Source: JBNJEM01 sp051745935 (lineage in GTDB: Bacteria; Planctomycetota; Planctomycetia; Pirellulales; Pirellulaceae). Taken from it: a DNA stretch of 7,251 bases. The number at the start of each line of letters is the position of its first letter. Position 1 is the stretch's first letter. The DNA lies in assembly GCA_051745935.1 (NCBI GenBank), contig JBNJEM010000408.1, positions 1 through 7,251 on the forward strand. Direction: 5' to 3'. Shown here in pieces: positions 6,151 through 7,251 of the stretch. The notes beneath the pieces are model-generated. The model was not told where the DNA came from. It saw only the letters and a list, made by a program, of their open reading frames with translations, and did not search any database. The translations under genes and the position numbers were made by a program.

Positions 6151-7165
6151 TGGCAATCGATGCCAAGACCACTTGCAGCTCCAACTTCTTGCCGTTTCTG
6201 AGTATTTCCACGGTGATTCTGTCACCAGGTTGTCGTTGGTTCACGAACTTTTTCAGGTCATCGAAGGTTTCCACCTGGTGGTCGCCAAGCTGCGTGACCA
6301 GATCACCAGGCTGGATGCCGGCTCGTTCCGCTGGCGAGGCCGGTAGGACCGCCGCGATTTTGGCTGCCTCCGTGCCTTCTTCACCCAATACGCCGATCAC
6401 TGGGCGCCCCACGACATCGATTAGGCTTCCCCAAGAGTCTCCGCGAACCAAGCGAGCCCAGTCATCGCGATAGGTGTCAACGGGGACATGCACGTTCTTC
6501 GTGACCTTGCTGCCGATACGGCTATGGACACCGATTACGCGACCTTCCATGTCGAACAAGGGGCCTCCCGAATCGCCGCCCACTAGTTTGCAATCCGTCG
6601 TGAGAGCGGACTTGCCGACGGTCAGGACGCGTCCGAAACGGGCGACCGGTTGGCGATCAGGCTGATATCCACCTGGATGTCCCAATGCTAGACACCAGCT
6701 GCCTGGCTGCAGGTCCGTGGCTTCTCCCATCTTCGCATACGGCCACTCGACAGGCTTGCCCTCCCGCATTCGCGAATCGATTTTCACCAGAGCCGCGTCC
6801 ATTCCTTTGTTCATGCCGAGGGTTTGTCCGTGAAGCTTTCGCCCATTGGGCGTGATGACGCGCGCGTCGAGCCCCGCTTGACCCGCCACGTGCGCCGCTG
6901 TCAATACGTGGCCCTCTTGGCTTACAAGGACGCCCGAGCCCCGAGTGGCCCCGATTTGCAGGGCCACCGTAACCTGTGTGACGGCTTCGACCAGCGACTG
7001 CTGGTGTTGATCCATCAATCGCAGGTCGTCGATGCTGGTTGGTGGCGTGCCCGAGGCGTAGATCCCCTGCAACGCGGCGGAGAGCGTTTGGTCGGTGTCG
7101 CCCGCCGTCAGCGAACCCGCCACGCCGAACCCCATGACCGTGAAGGCGGTGATCGCGGCAACCAC
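6143..7165 (-). CDS. HtrA/DegP-like S1C serine protease with C-terminal PDZ domain
   Basis: A protein of at least 340 aa with a full chymotrypsin-type triad: His92 in VLTAAHVAG, Asp123 in GMDAALVKID and Ser199 in VGGDSGGPLFD. LALGHPGGYQPDRQPVARFGRVL is typical of this clade. One PDZ domain follows (about 253-336, with AAVLPASPAERAGIQPGDLVTQLG). VVAAITAFTVMGFGVAGSLTAG at the start looks like a signal peptide or membrane anchor, so the enzyme acts outside the cytoplasm, presumably in envelope protein quality control. The start is uncertain: GTG 7165 lacks a Shine-Dalgarno, and the same frame is open to the window edge with an Arg/Lys-rich segment (RRRKSSATGITRW) that would suit the n-region of the anchor, so the gene may begin outside the window. 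It probably forms an operon with the pseudo-protease 48 bases downstream. Confidence 0.92.
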   Translation of the reverse strand: MVAAITAFTVMGFGVAGSLTAGDTDQTLSAALQGIYASGTPPTSIDDLRLMDQHQQSLVEAVTQVTVALQIGATRGSGVLVSQEGHVLTAAHVAGQAGLDARVITPNGRKLHGQTLGMNKGMDAALVKIDSRMREGKPVEWPYAKMGEATDLQPGSWCLALGHPGGYQPDRQPVARFGRVLTVGKSALTTDCKLVGGDSGGPLFDMEGRVIGVHSRIGSKVTKNVHVPVDTYRDDWARLVRGDSWGSLIDVVGRPVIGVLGEEGTEAAKIAAVLPASPAERAGIQPGDLVTQLGDHQVETFDDLKKFVNQRQPGDRITVEILRNGKKLELQVVLASIANR

Positions 7166-7251
7166 CCATCGTGTTATACCGGTCGCGGATGACTTTCTCC
7201 GTCGTGAGTCCGACCAACGGGAGGACGGCTTGCGTCGGGCCGCTTTCCACC

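Noticed and set aside
5700..6473. 257-codon plus-strand open frame across both protease genes
   Set aside because: It is antisense to two genes with unmistakable protease and PDZ motifs and crosses their intergenic gap, so it is a shadow frame.

Overview
The window most likely comes from a planctomycete (Planctomycetota), probably an environmental one. The case rests on recalled family character, not on a search: a PDZ-containing pseudo-protease in which a TKxSEL motif replaces the catalytic His and CGG replaces GDSGG, a secreted PIG-L deacetylase, a DUF4404 protein and many small palindromes. All convincing intact genes lie on the minus strand.

Layout, left to right. Positions 1-411 hold a tandem repeat with a 306-bp period (one full unit plus 105 bp of the next, 102/105 identical). 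Part of the unit folds into consecutive stem-loops and looks like structured RNA rather than protein. Positions 436-750 (+) are a decayed hypothetical gene that has an in-frame stop and is cut off inside its conserved C-terminal motif. It abuts, at about 748-751, a fragment of a type III restriction Res/helicase subunit on the minus strand (748-1500), which in turn abuts the 3' end of a hydroxypyruvate-isomerase-like TIM-barrel gene (1520-2287, minus). That gene has a strong Shine-Dalgarno and an extended -10 promoter. Positions 2288-2977 hold small palindromes, a 13-bp tandem duplication and the remnant of a gene that once followed the exported PIG-L/LmbE deacetylase (2978-4000, minus). A DUF4404 gene (4269-4544, minus) follows. 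Upstream of it is a 99-bp MITE (4637-4735) with 16/17 matching terminal inverted repeats and a TTA target duplication.

The right third carries a probable two-gene minus-strand operon. The promoter-proximal gene (6143-7165 or longer) is a complete-triad S1C (HtrA-like) protease with a C-terminal PDZ. Forty-eight bases downstream comes a 411-aa paralogue (4859-6094) that lacks the His and Ser and has its PDZ inserted inside the second barrel of the protease fold. An active protease beside a pseudoprotease is the most interesting functional idea here: the second protein may be a PDZ scaffold or regulator for the first in the cell envelope. The left third reads as a junkyard of recombined fragments. 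I saw no tRNA, rRNA or CRISPR array.
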